From Phoronis australis (taxonomy: Eukaryota; Phoronida; Phoronidae), in contig NMRA01000834.1 of the NCBI GenBank assembly GCA_002633005.1, forward strand, positions 71,436-128,379: a DNA stretch of 56,944 nucleotides, read 5' to 3'. Shown here in pieces: positions 42,886-53,926 of this stretch; position 1 is the first letter of the stretch; each line of letters opens with the position of its first letter. Made by a program: the position numbers and the translations under genes. The notes beneath the pieces were generated by a model, which ran no database searches, was not told the DNA's origin, and was given only the letters and a program-made list of their open reading frames with translations.

Positions 42886-44024
42886 ATTTCCGTGGAGGAT
42901 CTAGTTAGCACGCGGCATCTTCAATATCCTGAGAACTTTGGCCTGTTTGGTGAAAACTGACTAGGTCTAAGCTTACACTTCGTTGTTACTGAAAAAGTTG
43001 CAACTAAATTGTTAAGACGATAGTTTACATTACTATTTCCCAAGAATCCGCCTAATTCCAGACAAGTACTTCAATTTATCTAGTTACCAAATTTGTATGA
43101 ATTCTTAGCTGAACTAACAGTACATTTCTGGAAGAGCCTAAGACTAATTCTAATGAACATCTTTTGTGTAACAGACATTAGACGTTTATGATAGTCATAA
43201 TTAAGGCCAACATAATATACTCTTCGATGTTTATTTTTATGTCACCATATACATGTATGCATACTGCGGTCATTCTCGTCTTTTGTGATTGTCCGTCCGT
43301 TGCAGCATCTGTTCGCTCTCTTGAAGGTGAATTTCCACTCGATAACAGCAAGGTCAGTTTTTTTACCTGACACCAGACGGCACACAGATGTGCTGAAATT
43401 AACAAAATTGCGTCGCAGGTTCTAACACAGTCTGCACAAGATGGTTACTGGTGTCAATTTTTCGCTTGAATTCATCGTTTTACACCACTAAATTATAAAA
43501 ACCTTACAAATACACAGAGTTTTTAAATAAATGAGCTGTTTTATATCCCTGTCAGGGATTTGTTGAAATTTTGAACGTACCGTAGCCTACAAAGTTTCGG
43601 CGGTAAGCGAACTAACTTAGGTCGGTTGCGGGAAGTTTGGAGTCTGTTCGGTGATAAATCAGAAGTATTCCTCCGTGAATTACAAACAGGAGAGCATAGC
43701 CGTGTGTTGTAATTTTGGACTTTGGAATTGTTTCAGTTTTTTAAAAACACAAAACGCTCGTTACAACCTAGTGACTAGCAAATCGATCTGGAGACATTAC
43801 GATCATATACTCTCGGGTTATTCGGCTGTGAAAGTTGAAAACAAAATTTCCAGTCACGAAACGACTAGACTAGTGAACCGAAGAAATACTGTGCACGTGA
43901 ACAGTTTAGTGAATTTAAACGTGAAATTGCAAATCTACTTACCCGCCGCCGGAGGCCGCGAAGCCAGGTTCCCTTCCATGACAGAACCGCGGAGGGAAGA
44001 GATGAAAAGATGAGCAATAACAAT
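42886..44024. other. Gene-free stretch with a possible - strand first exon
   Basis: The + strand open frame 43651-44013 has no domain. On the - strand, ATG at 43980 starts MEGNLASRPPAAG and ends in a donor GTAAGT (about 43942), directly downstream of the BEL/Pao LTR. No partner exon was identified. Confidence 0.35.
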
Positions 44025-44443
44025 TGTGGGGATTACACGGAAAAATGCGGTTTGGCTGTGTACGAGGTGGTTCGTATAAGCAAGAAACACAAGAGATGAA
44101 TCTTGACTAGTATATTGAAGACTGTCAACGAATGATGAGAACAACTCTCAATACGGAGAACAAACTACTAATCAACTCATACTACTGAAGCTACTGATAC
44201 TACTTAAAATATAGTGAAAGTGATACATATATATAGAGACCTGAGAAACACGAATTAACCAATGAAATCAATGAACAATTAAAGGATGCAATATGCTGAT
44301 AAATAAACAGTCCCGGGAAAGGAAGTATTACTCATCTTCTGCATGCGGAGAAAGTGGTAGTAAACAACAAAAGTAAGTGATGTAATACGGTGACTAAACT
44401 ACACAAGTAATGAACCAAAAACACAATAACACATTCTGCGACA
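44025..44443 (-). mobile_element. BEL/Pao 3' long terminal repeat
   Basis: On the - strand a purine tract (GGGGGGTGGA, 44444-44455) is followed by TGTCGCAGAATG at 44443, and the sequence runs to about 44025, ending CCCCACA. That gives TGT...ACA ends. A TATA-like TCTATATATATGTATC lies inside (about 44230-44245). It sits directly after the integrase C-terminus on the same strand, as a 3' LTR should. The inner border is less certain because no second LTR is present for comparison. Confidence 0.6.
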
Positions 44444-44611
44444 TCCACCCCCCACGCAATAGTTGAGGAATTAAAAAACAACTAGTACTCAAAGACATGT
44501 ACAATGAACAATGCTAGAACTAAAACGAGAAATATGGTAGAATAAGAAATTGGTACTATAAACATGTGAAAAAGGAGCACGTATGACAAAAAAATAAATA
44601 ATGTGGTCGAA

Positions 44612-45176
44612 TCAATCAGATGTCCAACTTCGTATAATGTGACGAGCTTGAAGAGCTGCCCGCCTTTGTGGTCGTGGAGGATGCGATGGTAAAGCCGAAT
44701 TAGATGGGGTATTTGTAGTGTTGGTAGGTGCCCGATTCGGAACGGAGTCTACACTCGTTTCGAGCGGGTAGAGCTTAGTCACGGGACGGTTGGTTCTGCC
44801 AGACTGAGAAAGAATGTCGGCAGAGCGAATGAATCCATCATGCCCGTAATTGAGTCGCTCCACTCTAGTCATTTTCCATAGAACACGTGGTTTGTCGTCG
44901 TGAACCAAAACAATGTCGCCGATGTTGATGGGTAAAGTATGGTTACGTCGGGTACGAGTTGTTGTCTTTCACGAAGTGCAGTTAAATATTCGTGTTGCCA
45001 ACGACGAAAGAAATGACTGATTAGAGCAGATCGCCTTGTATACTGCAATTGTACAGTAATCGCGTCAAAACTGGGGTCAATGAGTTCGTCATTTTGAACG
45101 TCGCGGAAGGGAAAGCCTGAGAGTCTACGTCCGTATAATATGTGACATGGAGATAGCGGTTCAGGTTCATTCAGGT
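44612..45176 (-). pseudogene. BEL/Pao integrase C-terminal fragment, frameshifted
   Basis: On the - strand the first frame carries EPLSPCHILYGRRLSGFPF and SHFFRRWQHEYLTALRERQQ. The second frame starts around 44908 with VHDDKPRVLWKMTRVERL, then DGFIRSADI, RPVTKLYPLE. This is the DUF5641-type C-terminus that ends the integrase of BEL/Pao elements. A one-base shift near 44930 separates the two parts. Upstream pol is cut off at about 45176, where the AGGTCA-rich repeat begins. The fragment cannot act alone. Confidence 0.85.
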
Positions 45177-46091
45177 CAATTAGTGGAAAGGTCATCAAAA
45201 TATTAATATGTAATTTCTCCTACAATTTTAAAGAATTCCTTTTCATAATGGTAAACAGGTTGCTGTCAGTAACTTCCCATAATAATTCCAGTAATACGCA
45301 CGCGCAGAGTCCGTTATTGTCACGCCGTGACAATAATCTTTCTAGTTCTTATTCTTCTTATTCTTATTCTTATTCTTTTCCGACCAACTTTGAGGCTTAA
45401 TAACTCCAACTTGGGTGCAGGACGGTCTTTAAATTGAGCATATGACTTTTGACATTATGTAAATTTTGATTGGTTATATAATCATATTCCATATTCACCG
45501 GAATGGGTCGTTTGGTGCAAAGGTTAGATAATTTTCAAAATAATACTCCTCCTTCAATTTTAAAGCTATCTTTTTCAAATTCGGTGCACAGGTATACGTC
45601 AGAATGAAAATTTTAAAAAATACTTTTCTAAGTAATCGGGTCATCCAATCAGGTGAAATGGTCAAATATTATTAGCTGCAAACTAAAATTTTGAAATAAA
45701 CACTTCAAATTCACATTTCTGATTGGCACAGGTAATTCAATTCGGAATCCAAAGTTTCTCGTCATTTAGTGCAAACATGTGGTAATTAGGTGATTTTTTT
45801 TCTAAAAATTTGACCTTTTCAATCAATAAGTATTCTGATGTGTCAACCGTTAGACAACTGTGATTCTCAGCCTGAAACATATTTTTCATGGGCTTTGCAA
45901 TGATTCTCCTAAAGACGCTTATAATGCACCAGATATGGCCAATTAGCGCAAAGGTCATGTAACGTTCAAAATGTTGTACCTCTTACGTTTTACAAGGAAT
46001 TCTTTTCAATTTCAGCACACTGGTGTAAGTCAACAAGCCAATTGAATACCCTACTTTTCTTTGCAATAGGCCTAACCAATTAGAAAAAAAT

Positions 46092-46104
46092 AGGTCAAAG
46101 GTCA
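46092..46104 (+). promoter_or_regulatory. Perfect nuclear-receptor DR1 site
   Basis: AGGTCAAAGGTCA is two AGGTCA half-sites spaced by one base, the consensus for RXR-, HNF4- or COUP-type receptors. Close relatives GGGTCAAAGGTCA occur at 46908-46920 and 47331-47343. It is inside the tandem repeat complex, so presence does not prove use. Confidence 0.4.
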
Positions 46105-47934
46105 TTGAGTGCAAACTAAAATTTTGAGCTATAGACTTCAAAATTACATATCTGTTTACTATGTGCGATTGCGTTTAAATTCTAAATTTTCAGGTAATTT
46201 GTTGCACCCATGGGGTCTTGAGGTGCATTTTTCTTCTGAAAGTTGGACCAATTCATTCATCTTGTATTCTAAAGTGCTTAAAGTAAAACATCTGTGGTTT
46301 TTAGCATTAACCACACTTTTAATCGAGTTCACAATTATTCCCTCATCGGGGCTCATAATGCACCGGAAGAGGTCAATTAGTGAAAAGGTCATCAAAATAT
46401 TAATATCTAATTTCTCCTACAATTTTAAAGAATTCCTTTCCATATTGGTAAACGGGTTGCTGTCAGTAACTTCCCAGAATAATTCCAGTAATATGCACGC
46501 GCAGAGTCCATTATTGTCACGCCGTGACAATAGTCTTTCCAGTTCTTATTGATCTGCGCGTTCAAGCGCAGAGTTTTAGTGTTCTACGTATTTTATCTTC
46601 TTATCCTTATTCTTCTTATTCTTCTTCCTTCCTTTTCATATTGTTATTACTCTTACATTCATCCAGTTAGAACAATAATACTCACTGTGATTGATACGGT
46701 AGTTAAGGGAATTATATTAATTTTATTTTTTACCCAAAATGCACTAGGATGACCTGAAACGGGTCAAGGAGTGCATTTTGTCAAAATGCTTACAGTTTTT
46801 TAGATAGACTCTTCAAAATATTTTAATAAGTAGGCACTAGAGATCTGCATCAGAAATTTGCTTGGATTTTCAATCTGATCAAGGGAACCTAGTTTCCGGG
46901 TCAAAGGTCATTAGGTGCAAAAGTGATTTTTGATCTAGACCTTTCATAATCATGCATATGGTTACCATTCATAAAGGAAGTTCAGTTACAAACTTTGGGT
47001 TCACTAGGTACAAATTTGGGGTCATTAAGTGCAGTTTTCTGTTAAATTTAATACATATTCAATCAGCTTGTACTTAAATGATGCATTAGGGAGAGCATTT
47101 ATATTCATGGTGGTTAAACCAATTCCCGATCAAATTCTATTGATCACTTTGATTTGACTCAAAATGCACCGGATTGACCCGAAATGGGTCAAGGAGTACA
47201 TTCCATCAAAATGCATCTTCCCCTACAGGTTTTTAGATATGCTCTCCGAATTTTGATAACAAGCAGGCACTACAGATCTGCATCCGAACTTTTCGTGGCA
47301 ATTACATTGGATCAAGGGTACCGAGTTTCCGGGTCAAAGGTCATTAAGTGCAAAAGTGCTTTTGGAGCTGGATCTTACATAATCACGTATATAGTTTTCA
47401 TTGGTAAAGAAAATTAGGTCACAGACTTTAGGGTCTTTAGGTGCAACTGTGTGGTCATTAGGTGCAGTTTTCCGTTGATATTCTTACTCTTCACTCTTGC
47501 TCTTTCATAGTTACGAAGGGCATCTCTCTCTCACACAAAGGATGCAACTTCTATGCAATGTAATGCCCCTTTGCTTCACTATGCACATGCATACAGCACG
47601 CGCAGAGTTGTAAGTGCGCAACCGCAATTGCGTTCTAATTCTTATTCTTCTTCCGACCAACTTTGAGGCTTTGTAACTCCAAATTGGGTGCAGCTACGTT
47701 CTTTAAATTCAGCATATCATTTTTGACAGTTCATAAATTTTGATTCGTTATATAGTCATATTCCATATTGCACCGGAAGAGGTCATTTGGTGCAAAGGTC
47801 ATATAATTTTCAAAATGGTACTCCTTCTGTATTTTCAAAGCTATGCTTTTCAAATTCGGTACACTGGTATAAGTCAATAAGGCAATTCAAAACAATACTT
47901 AACTAAGTAATCGGGTCATCCAATCAGGTTAAAC

Positions 47935-47953
47935 AGGTCAAGGTCAAAGGTCA
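47935..47953 (+). promoter_or_regulatory. Triple AGGTCA (DR0 + DR1)
   Basis: AGGTCA at 47935, 47941 and 47948 form a DR0 followed by a DR1 at the place matching 46092 in the other unit copy. Confidence 0.4.
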
Positions 47954-48794
47954 TTAGGTGCAAACTAAGATTTTGAGCTAGACACTTTAAATTCATAGTT
48001 TTGATTGGCACAGGTAATTCAATTCGGAATCCAAAGTTTCAGGTCATTTAGTACAAACATGGGGTCATCAGGTGCATTTTTCTTCTGAAAATTTGACCTT
48101 TTCATTCACCAAGTATTCTGATGTGTCAACTGTGTCACAGCATTAAACATATTTTTCATGGGCTTTGCAATAATTCTCCTTAAGACGCTTGTAATGCACC
48201 GGATAGGGTCAGTTAGTGCAAAGGTCATCTAACGTTCAAAATGTTATATCCCCTATATTTTTCAAGGAATTCTTTTCAAGTTCAGCACACTGGTGTAAGT
48301 CATCATGCCAATCGAACGCCCTACTTTACTATGCAATAGGTCTAACCAATCAGAAAAATAAGTCGAATGTCATTGCGTGCAAATTAAAATTTTAAACTAG
48401 AGACTTCAGAATTACATATATGCTTAGTAAATGTGATTGAGTTTTATTTCTAAATTATCAGGTCATTTGGTGCACCCATGGGGTCATTAGATGCATTTTG
48501 CTTCTGAAAGTTTGACCAATTCATTCATGTTTTATTCTAATGTGCTTAAGGTAAAACATCTGTGATTCTTAGCATTAACCACACTTTTAATCGAGTTTAC
48601 AAGTATTCCCTCATCCGGGCTCATAATGCACCGAAAGAGGTCAATTAGTGGAAAGGTCATTAAAATATTAACATCTTATTTTTCCTACAATTTTAAAGAA
48701 TTCCTTTTCAAATTGGTTAACGGGTTACTGTCAGTAACTTCCCATAACAATTCGTTTAATACACACGCGCAGAGTCCATTTATTGTCACGCCTA

Positions 48795-49415
48795 GTTCAC
48801 AGTTGGTATGCCTTGCAATTTCTTCATGGGTATTTCTTCACACATATTCAAGTCAGATTTTCTGTTGATGAAATGTTCATGCACTGCATTGTAATATCAA
48901 ATGAATGGTAAGTTTGGTGGCATGACCACGGTTTTTTCCCACGACTTAAAACAAAAAAGCACACAAATTTTCCTGACGAAATACCGGCCGGTGTTTGCAA
49001 TTCTCTGAAAACATTTGAATGACCATGCGCGCACCCAGGGGGGGCTCAAACAAGCCCCACCCCCATTTGGCGAAGTGGGCAAAAAGGTCCGCCTCTGAGA
49101 ACCAAAAAGTCCAAGAAAATGAGACAAAAGTCACATGGATAAAGAACCTTGCGTACATCAGACCGTTACCGATAAATGCTCCTCATTATCTTTAATATCA
49201 CAACGGGAACAATGAAGATGCTAATCTATTGTTCTCTATGCGACCAGATTTGCCTTGGATGACCATAGACGAGGAATCCCAATGTAACCACAAACAATGA
49301 CCACGCACCTCTGTAAGTATTACCGCGCGCACAAATAATTTCCGTGGAACCTGAACACCAAACCTTTAAGTGAAGAGTAAAAATCAAATTATGCACTGGG
49401 TTTTTAAACGTAATC
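48795..49415. repeat. Dispersed repeat, copy 1 of a direct pair
   Basis: It aligns at roughly 85-90% by eye with 56194-56944. Shared stretches include TATTTCTTCACACATATTCA, GAAGATGCTAATCTATTGTT and ACAAACAATGACCACGCACC. In the middle (49024-49132) it carries a segment of the 13678-13910 MITE, where copy 2 has unrelated sequence. No coding content. Confidence 0.85.
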
Positions 49416-50460
49416 ACTTATTAGAAAATCCCACATCTAGAAAATAATGCAATGTTTAACAATTTTATTCCTTATCTTATTTGAAAGTTGCCTACCTCAC
49501 AGACAAATCATCTAAGTTGAAAATATTCCTTGTGAAAAAATATATAATACCAACCAGAGACTTGTGTAATACAAAATATGATTTCGTAATACAACGCAAA
49601 GTTAACTGTACCGTCAAAAGTGCAAATGTTACGACTCTAATAAAAAATTGCCTTCTAGATCTTTTACACATTCCAATTGCTACAGGACAGAGTCAACCAC
49701 ACAAATCCCATAAAGTCAGGGAATTACATTGATGGTGATATAGTCTCACTGCGAAAAAGTGATTTCGCAATGTCGCCGACAACACAGGAAATTTCTTTTT
49801 CCAACTTGAGGTACCTCTATGTACCACATCAATGTTTTTATCAAAAATAACCAACACAAAATGAAAAATTGGCTTGTCAGTTCCAATTAGACAGCATTTT
49901 TTAAAATGAAATGGTCATGAAAAAATATTTTTGCAACATGGTTTGCAGTACAATTGCCGCACGATTACAGTTGTACATACATACTAGACCAGTAACAAAA
50001 TTACCCATGGGAACCATAAAATGGTCAATTTGCCAAAAAACAAGGGCCCACCAGAGCTAATGTGCCAATACTTTTCAGTACTGCAACAAAAAAATCATTT
50101 GAAATGGACATAAACTAGCCTAAAATCACATAAAACAACTTTTGATTTCGACATTTTACCATTTTTTATATCTATTACGAAATCCTCGATACAATGAATA
50201 TACATAACCCAGATAGCACCAACAGGCATTATATGTGGGTTAAAAAGTACAAAGAAATCTATATACAATTATTTTACACAAATACATAAAAAGAAATCTG
50301 TATACAATTATTTTACACAGATACATAAATTAAAAAAAACTGTTGTTAAGATTACAATGACATATGATTACGAAAGTAAATAAATCATTTTCATACACAT
50401 TTATACAATTCTATCCACTAACACAAAGAGATTCAATATTATAAAGAAATTTTGATACTA
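49416..50460. other. Gene-free stretch
   Basis: AT-rich. A ~35-bp unit (AGAAATCTATATACAATTATTTTACAC) is duplicated at about 50254 and 50292. No domain is encoded. Confidence 0.45.
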
Positions 50461-52320
50461 TTTCGAATAAAACTTTATTTCCATTTGGGTTGAGTTCTTG
50501 ACTTCCATATAGAAAAAAATAATTTTGTTGTACACATGCGGAATTTCAGAATATTTTTCATAAATATTGGGGTATTATTCGAGTGTCTGGAAAAGCTGTA
50601 CCCTTTGCTCCTTGCATACATCACAAGCAAAGAAAACATGACCATTTGTCTGTGCGTCTCCACAACAACACAGAGGCGAAACATTATTGAAATTATGTCT
50701 AAATTTCTCATTGTTTAGGAATAGACCGCATCTTGATCTGTTTAGGATTATTTCGTGGTTGCGAGGAAGTTGGAACGATGTCAATGGGAGTGGCAACTCT
50801 CGAGTAGTAGTATGCATTTTAAAGTTATTTTTAGAGTGACGATTGAAGTGCTCTCCCTTATTTTGGATGGTAAGGAATTCCAGTTGTCAATACAAGTTAA
50901 TATGATAGATTTCCTAAAGGCTTGACTGAAGGAAGATAGGAAAGTGTGCATATTACTTTGCCGCAGTCCTGGTCTCGTGTTAGGTCTTCTGTAGGAGTCA
51001 AAGAGTATTTTGTTTGAGCAATTGTTTATGTTGGTTAAGACTTTGAATGTATACATGGACAAGTGGAGTTTACAACGGGTTGCTAGTTTGCTCCAGTTGA
51101 GACTGTTTAGAGCCTTGATTGTGTTGGATCCTTTGTATGCTCCTATTATGACTAAAGCTGCTTGGTATTGTAGTCTTTCTAATTGAAGAAGTATGCCAGC
51201 GTTTGCCGATTGGTAGATTATGTCACAGTAATCAAGATGTGGGAGAACAAAATACTTGGACAGAGTATCAAGATGCATGGAGTTGAGATGACGAGCGACA
51301 ATTTTTGTACTTTGTGAACGAGTGAGGAGTAAATATAAGGTTGTTGTCTAGTAGCATTCCAAGGTGTTTGTGTGTGAACTTGTTAGAAATTACTTCCCCA
51401 TTGAGTGATAATTCCAGCATTGGATTTGTTTGGAATTGAGTATTATTAGACTTAGAAGATCAACACTTTTTTCAGGTTTAAATTTCATCTTCCATTTGCA
51501 AGACCAGTCATTGAGTTTGTTTAGGTAAGTTTGCAGTTGTAAGGAGTCATGGGGATTCTCTTTTTAGAATGGGTAGAAAATTGCAGTGTCATCAGCATAT
51601 AAGAATGTTTACTGTGTCTGGAAGATCATTGATGTACAATAAAAAGAGTAAGGGGTCTAGTACGCTAACCTGTGGTACTCCAGCATTTACGAAACCTGGC
51701 GTTGATGAGCGTGATAAGACACCCTCTATTCGGACTTTGTAAGTTCGACATTCCAGATATGATTTTAAAAGTGAGAAGAGAGTTCCGGAAAAGCCGCAAG
51801 ATTGTAATTTATATAGAAGCAAATCATGGCGAACGACATCGAAAACTGACGCAATTTCTAAGAATACGGATCTCACATTGTATCCTTGCTCAAGCTGGAG
51901 GTGGATTTCGTGTACAATTTCTGTAAGTTGGGACACAGTGCTGTTAGCAGGCATGAATCTGAATTGGCGACGATATATGAGGTTTTGTGAAGAGAGGTGG
52001 TCAAACATGAGGTGAGAAATTAATATCTTTTCGTAAAGTTTGGATAGAGTGTTAAGTAGAGTTATGGGGCGATAGTAGGCAATGTCTGTTTTGGAGTTCT
52101 TTTTGTGTATTGGTATCATAACACCAAGTTTTCAGTTCAAAGGAAATTTTCCAGATTGTAGTATTTTGTTATATAATATTTTCAAAGGAGCTGTAAGCTC
52201 TCTTGCTATTATCTTAATAGATTTATTGGTTATTTTATTGGTACTGCCGTTTTTGATTTTGTCAATATTTTCTAGTAGTTTTCGGACTTCAGATGGTTGG
52301 GCCAGAGAGGTGTTCTAATG
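50461..52320 (-). pseudogene. LINE reverse transcriptase fragment (Jockey/CR1-like), frameshifted
   Basis: On the - strand from about 52320 the text reads IARELTAPLKILYNKIL, then the frame 52119-51592 with IPIHKKN, YRPITLLNTLSKLYEKIL, SQLTEIVHEI, a degraded FDVVRHDLLLYKL and the GVPQVSVLDPLLFLLYINDLP block. The catalytic YADD (51588-51599) follows only after a one-base frameshift. The frame 51278-50781 gives the thumb region with FVLPHLDYCDIIYQSA. The last frame (50817-50575) ends with a CCCGDAQTNGHVFFACDVC cysteine/histidine module and an LRCG-type LNRSRCGLFL lead. The endonuclease is absent, and stops are present. It is a 5'-truncated dead copy. Confidence 0.88.
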
Positions 52321-53624
52321 TTCTGTTTGGGAATTTGGGAAAGCTTGTTGTTTTTTTTAATTGCAGGCGGTCTGATACACGTTGTACCAGACGTGCGCAG
52401 GCCTCGTATGTGGGCCCATTGCACTAATCACCTGGAAATATTTTTATGCTTTATTAATATATGGTTAAAACCGAGCTGAGGAGCTAGAAACCTGGCTCAA
52501 GGGTTTAGCAGTTTGACCTGAAGGGACTCGAACCTATGGAACGCCTCTAGCGTCACCTTCTGACGGGTCTTTTCTGACACGTTACGAGTCATCGAAGCGC
52601 GTCAGAATTGACTCGAAATGTACTTCCCAAATGTGTCAAGTTACCGCCCCATCACTGTGGACCAATAAGACGTTGTCATTTGTTCAGCTATGACGTATGC
52701 TTCGATGTCAGTCAGTTTGCGCCCCAACTGACCCGATATTTGACTAGCCTAAAAGGTCATTAGCCATCCCACTTTGCATTTGACGAATAAGGGACAAGTT
52801 AACATTCACACTCGTATCAATTAAATGAATCATAATCCATCTCTGTGGAGTGTAGCGCCCAGCTTCAGTATAAAGGTGGCTTCTGCGTTAGAATAGCATG
52901 CAACGGCAAATTGTTATAAGTATAAACGAGGCAATGCTGTGAGTGACGAGGAGTGGATGACCGTGACCTTGGAGTCACGGTGATTTTCAGAGTGCTGTGC
53001 CAACAATTGTAGGTTTTATTCGCTTGATCACTGAAGATGTACCAGTAGGTATTACAGCTCTTGCTCAGTGGAGATGCTGTCGTGTAGATTGTGAGGTTGT
53101 GTTTTTATACGAGGCAGTACCAATGGCGAATTTAAGGGCGGGGGGTAAGGGGGCCATGCTCTCCCCTAATATTCTCCCAGATTCCATTTGGTAGTACGGG
53201 GGTGCAAATGTCTGACGAGCTAATACTCTGCCCTGGCTCCCCTAACTCAAAATTCTGGATGTGTCCCTGAGTGCTGACCATTTTTATAATATATTTTTAC
53301 GTCAAATGCGCAGTGAAGACAGGGTATGCTAAAAGTTGTTTTTTTGTGAGAAAGTGGTGGCCTGTTATTGTTTGTTCTTTGAAGTACTAAAAACTAAAAC
53401 GCCGTAAAATGCATTAAATGGGCCAGTGAAAAAAGTCTTTTAATAAATTTTATTGACCACAGCATCATTTTAAGGCGTTTGACCGTGTTTTTTTCCGTTT
53501 TTTACCTTACGTCGGTAATGACCTTCATACAGGGAAATGAATGTTTCTTGCAGTTGTTAGCCAAGTACGAGTAGGGATTTGCGAGAACACTTAAACATGT
53601 CGTGCGTTTGAACTTAAAGCATTA
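52321..53624. other. Gene-free stretch
   Basis: Includes short open frames at 52297-52479 and 52997-53194 without domains and a G-rich run near 53140. A tRNA or promoter was looked for and not found. Confidence 0.4.
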
Positions 53625-53926
53625 AGTAGCATAGGCGGATTTAGGGGGGTCGCCCCCACCTTGGCTGCCGCACGCAAAATGAAACAGCAACAGCGTGAAC
53701 TGTGAGGAAATATAGAGTTCAGCAGCTAGGACCGGTAGCGGATGAGGGGGGCTCACATACCAGAGGAATCGTGTCCACCGACAGATTTTCTGAAGGGAAC
53801 GTCCACATCCCGGCCCCCGCAACTTTCGGGCCTCTGTGCACATACATGTACAATCGCGCTTTGCTCAGTTCCGCAAGGCAACATGTTGGTTACCCCTTAT
53901 GGTATCCTAGATCCGCCACTGAGTAG
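53625..53926. mobile_element. hAT-like MITE, 292 bp, 5-bp target duplication
   Basis: AGTAG (53625-53629 and 53922-53926) flanks ends CATAGGCGGATTTAGG (53630 on) and CCTAGATCCGCCACTG (to 53921), identical at both ends to those of the 970-bp element at 28444-29413. Subterminal CCTTGGCTGCCGC is also shared. It has no coding capacity. Confidence 0.9.

Larger units (their letters stand above)
45172..48792. repeat. Tandem complex of AGGTCA-rich units with Helitron-like palindromic ends
   Basis: A ~1.15-kb unit runs from CGACCAACTTTGAGG to the palindrome arm TTATTGTCACG and is present at 45381-46533 and 47654-48792. A partial end of a third copy is at 45172-45345. Between the two lies a block with two tandem ~424-bp units (about 46735 and 47158, starting near CAAAATGCAC). 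Motifs like GGTCATTAGGTGCAAA recur more than a dozen times. The palindrome at 45314-45336 has perfect 11-base arms around one base and is followed six bases later by CTAG. A TTCTTATTC run follows. No protein is encoded. Confidence 0.8.

Noticed and set aside
43651-44013. 120-codon + strand open frame
   Set aside because: Composition without domain, next to the BEL/Pao LTR on the other strand; probably incidental.
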